A model generated the notes under the pieces. It did not search any database, was not told where the DNA came from, and saw only the letters and a program-made list of their open reading frames with translations. The position numbers were made by a program, and so were the translations under genes. A DNA stretch of 38,015 nt from Oscillospiraceae bacterium (GTDB lineage: Bacteria > Bacillota > Clostridia > Oscillospirales > Acutalibacteraceae). Positions within the stretch are counted from its first letter, which is position 1. Each line of letters starts with the position of its first letter. Of this stretch, positions 35,941 to 38,015 are shown piece by piece. Location of the stretch: assembly GCA_031265995.1 (NCBI GenBank), contig JAISBW010000009.1, positions 1 through 38,015 on the forward strand, read 5' to 3'.

Positions 35941-37467
35941 CTATGATCCTGCTTCTGGAGCATCTGGTGCTGGTGCATCTTCTGCTGGAGCATCTGGTGC
36001 TGGTGCATCTTCTGCTGGAGCATCTGGTGCTGGAGCATCTGGAGCATCTGGTGCTGGTGCATCTTCTGCTGGAGCATCTGGTGCTGGAGCATCTGGAGCA
36101 TCTGGTGCTGGAGCATCTGGTGCTGGTGCATCTTCTGCTGGAGCATCTGGTGCTGGAGCATCTGGAGCATCTGGTGCTGGAGCATCTGGTGCATCTGGTG
36201 CTGGTGCATCTTCTGCTGGAGCATCTGGTGCATCTGGTGCTGGTGCATCTTCTGCTGGAGCATCTGGTGCATCTGGTGCTGGTGCTCGCACTGTCATAGG
36301 CTGAAAGTCAGGTTGGTCAGGTTTAGATGCTCCACCACCAGCAAACGCTAAAGAACTTCCATAAAATTTATCAACAAGTTCTAAAAATTCATTTATTGCG
36401 TCTTCACTGGTTCTATTACTATCAAGCAAAGTACCAATTCCAGCTAAAAAATCATTATAATTAGTAGCATATCTTACGGATCTTTCTGACGCTGAATCAC
36501 TAAGATCTCTAATTTGATTAACCATACTTCTCGCTATTTGAAATTTATCTCGTAAAAACCTAAAGAAACTATTGCGCCATATCTCATCCGATTTTAACAA
36601 AATAAGAACAAAACGAAGACCATATGCTTTTTCCGCAACTGACGAAAAATGACCAACATTTCCCTCTGTAAAAATTACTCCTTCTTCCCCAGCCGAATTA
36701 GCGATATCTCCTATTGTTTTCATAATAGTAAACAAACTTAACAAATTTGGACCAAAAGGCAAAACAAAAGTATCGCTATCATAATCTGCAGGAGGACGAA
36801 AATTGCCCGAAACATCATCAGGAGTTTGCCTAGAAGGAGTAGGGGCAGGCTCAGGAGTACGCTTAGGAGTAGGATCAGGAGTGGATTTTCCACCAAAAAA
36901 TTGAAAAAGCTTTAAAAGACCTACGCCAGTAAAAATTCCTAAACCAAAATTTAAAAAAAATTTGCTACGTCGACGACTATGTTTGGGCAAAGCACCATTA
37001 GAAAAAGAAGAAACCTCCAAAGAATCTTCTGCTTTTGACTCTTGTTCTTGTTTACCTGCAACCGACTCATCGTCTGCTTTTAGCTCTTGTTTTTGTTCGC
37101 TTGTAGCTTCATATTCTGTTTCTGATTCTTGGTCGCTTCTTTGGTCGCTTGTAATTTCGCCTTCGGCGAAAACATTTAAATTATTATCAACAATCGGCGC
37201 AATTGAAAGTGCAGCCAAACCTGCCGCAAGAATTTTAGAAAACACCTTACTCTTTTTTGAACCAAATTTGCTATTTTCAATTTTTTCAGCCTTGTTTAAA
37301 ATCTTCTCCATGCAATCATCAAACTCTTCTTTTGAATAACCGCCTTCGATAGAAAGACAATACCTATAGATTTCGCCAGAATCTTTCAAACCTATAAAAT
37401 ACGCCAGTTTCTCTTCGTCACTTGTGATTTTATTCATAACTCTTTTTATAATTTCTTTCATATCCAA
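35941..37467 (-). CDS. Secreted or membrane protein with Nif11-like N-terminus and Ala/Pro/Asp repeat tail
   Basis: 508 residues if read from TTG 37467 (AAGGAG seven bases upstream); ATG 37461 is the alternative, and its site is too far. Residues 1-60 ([20 protein letters not shown]..., [16 protein letters not shown]) resemble a Nif11-type leader domain. Residues about 73-101 form a signal-like helix ending in NVFA. A Glu/Gln/Ser-rich spacer follows, then a second helix after RRRSK (about 169-191) and a Pro/Thr-rich linker. A globular region of about 170 residues has no recognised family. The last 115 residues are repeats of APDAPDAP and APAEDAP. A strong promoter lies upstream. Possibly a surface protein with a rigid acidic Pro-rich stalk; its function is unknown. 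Confidence 0.75.
   Translation of the reverse strand: MDMKEIIKRVMNKITSDEEKLAYFIGLKDSGEIYRYCLSIEGGYSKEEFDDCMEKILNKAEKIENSKFGSKKSKVFSKILAAGLAALSIAPIVDNNLNVFAEGEITSDQRSDQESETEYEATSEQKQELKADDESVAGKQEQESKAEDSLEVSSFSNGALPKHSRRRSKFFLNFGLGIFTGVGLLKLFQFFGGKSTPDPTPKRTPEPAPTPSRQTPDDVSGNFRPPADYDSDTFVLPFGPNLLSLFTIMKTIGDIANSAGEEGVIFTEGNVGHFSSVAEKAYGLRFVLILLKSDEIWRNSFFRFLRDKFQIARSMVNQIRDLSDSASERSVRYATNYNDFLAGIGTLLDSNRTSEDAINEFLELVDKFYGSSLAFAGGGASKPDQPDFQPMTVRAPAPDAPDAPAEDAPAPDAPDAPAEDAPAPDAPDAPAPDAPDAPAPDAPAEDAPAPDAPAPDAPDAPAPDAPAEDAPAPDAPDAPAPDAPAEDAPAPDAPAEDAPAPDAPEAGS
35947..36290. repeat. Minisatellite coding for Ala/Pro/Asp repeats
   Basis: About 340 bp built from 9- and 12-base units (GCATCTGGT, GCTGGTGCATCT, TCTGCTGGA) in higher-order blocks of about 30-36 bases. 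All units are multiples of three, so length changes keep the frame; several other frames are also open purely because of the repeat. Much richer in GC than its surroundings. Such arrays expand and contract by slippage or recombination. Confidence 0.9.
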
Positions 37468-37514
37468 GATCAATCTCCTTAAATTTAACAATACGGAATA
37501 TTAACCCCAGATTT

Positions 37515-37543
37515 ATTCTATCAACATAATAAATGTTTGTCAA
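37515..37543 (-). promoter_or_regulatory. Promoter of the repeat-tail protein gene
   Basis: Minus strand TTGACA (37538-37543), 17-bp spacer, TAGAAT (37515-37520). The leader to the start is about 40 bases. One of the best promoter matches in the window, suggesting strong expression. Confidence 0.65.
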
Positions 37544-37583
37544 GCAATAGACCTCTTTCGAAACTCATGATGTAACAGAATTA

Positions 37584-37897
37584 ATGTCAAAACATGAAGA
37601 AATAAAAGGTTTAAAACCTGAAGAATTCCGGAGACTAACCGGAGCAAAACCGAAAACTTTTTAAAAAATGCTCGAAATACTCGTAGCTGCAGACAGAATA
37701 AAAAAAGCTCATGGAGGTCTTAAAAATATTTCTATCAAAGACATGCTATTAATGACGCTTGAATATTTGCGCGAGTACCAGAACATATTTCCATATCGCA
37801 AAAAGCTATGGAACTACTGAATCTAATGCTTATAAAAACATAAGATGGATCTAGACGTGTTAATAAAAGACGGCACGTTTAGCTTGCCGGGAATTAA
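37584..37897 (+). pseudogene. IS5-like transposase remnant (N-terminal part)
   Basis: Pieces in three frames reconstruct the helix-turn-helix N-terminus of an IS5/IS1031-type transposase: LKPEEFRRLTGAKPKTF, then after an in-frame TAA KMLEILVAADRIKKAHGGLK...MLLMTLEYLREY, then in other frames YFHIAKSYGTTESNAYKNIR and DVLIKDGTFSLPG. It thus has at least one nonsense mutation and two frameshifts. At the end the inverted-repeat element copy 5 interrupts it. Confidence 0.75.
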
Positions 37898-38015
37898 GAA
37901 CCTGTATTCAAAAGGATCAAAATACCCAATTTTCAATAATTTTTTTCAAAATTTTGTCAAAAATGCTCAGAATACATCAAGTATTCATTGCGCTTTTTTC
38001 CTTATTTTGGAGAAA
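37898..38015. mobile_element. Inverted-repeat element, copy 5 (cut by the window end)
   Basis: The left end GAACCTGTATTCAAAAGG and the following 100 bases are nearly identical to copy 2, differing at only a few positions. It is inserted after GAATTAA within the dead IS5-like gene, so the element moved after or while that gene decayed. The right end lies outside the window. Confidence 0.88.

Noticed and set aside
35601-36272. Long minus-strand frame rich in MHQMLQ repeats, and plus-strand frames over the same repeat
   Set aside because: They are alternative readings of the 9/12-base repeat that encodes the Ala/Pro/Asp tail. The minus frame also runs across the tuf promoter and has no ribosome binding site.
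35947-36290. Possible CRISPR array
   Set aside because: Units are 9-12 bases, contiguous and coding, with no unique spacers and no cas genes nearby.

Overview
This AT-rich window looks like part of a reduced Firmicutes (Clostridia-type) chromosome. The evidence is the gene order of the ribosomal block (rpsS to rplQ with secY, adk, map, a KOW protein, infA and rpmJ inside it), a zinc-ribbon S14, a Cys4-type adenylate kinase, a YtfJ/GerW family protein and AGGAGG-type ribosome binding sites. Several proteins with eukaryote-like domains, many dead insertion sequences and single-lesion genes suggest a host-restricted bacterium. An endosymbiont of a protist (for example of the termite-gut clostridial type) is my inference; the sequence does not prove it.

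Layout. 1-1200: graveyard of recombinase and IS630 remnants around tRNA-Val. 1201-7053 (minus): degenerate apbE-like gene, pnp, rpsO and a membrane pyrophosphatase, downstream of the ribosomal block. 7132-21921 (minus): ribosomal/transcription/secretion superoperon that begins at rpsS with its own promoter; rplB and the upstream S10-operon genes are not adjacent. rpmD is absent and a Hanks-type protein kinase with its own promoter sits in its place. 22129-24912 (plus): two paralogous alpha/beta-hydrolase-like genes behind a strong promoter. 25100-27830 (minus): mnmE and murC. 27948-28996 (minus): a ubiquitin-like/UBA-like protein whose signal peptide is one frameshift away. 29126-32519 (minus): SLOG protein, yajC, lon. 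32841-33677 (plus): secreted Rab-like GTPase with an in-frame stop before a membrane anchor. 33724-35584 (minus): ytfJ, tRNA-Leu, tuf. 35941-37467 (minus): a secreted or membrane protein with a long Ala/Pro/Asp repeat. 37584-38015: dead IS5-like gene interrupted by a repeat element.

A family of about 140-162 bp elements with terminal inverted repeats (GAACCTGTATTCAAAAGG) occurs five times plus one solo end. Several copies abut stop codons inside operons, including twice inside the ribosomal operon. The most novel content is the set of eukaryote-like proteins: kinase, double ubiquitin-like/UBA-like protein, Rab with a Gln-to-Leu change at the catalytic position, and the hydrolase-like pair with a Ser-to-Cys change. 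These could form a host-interaction toolkit, but no direct functional link between them is visible in the sequence. Start codons were reassigned by Shine-Dalgarno spacing and family length; TTG and GTG starts are common here, including in ribosomal protein genes.
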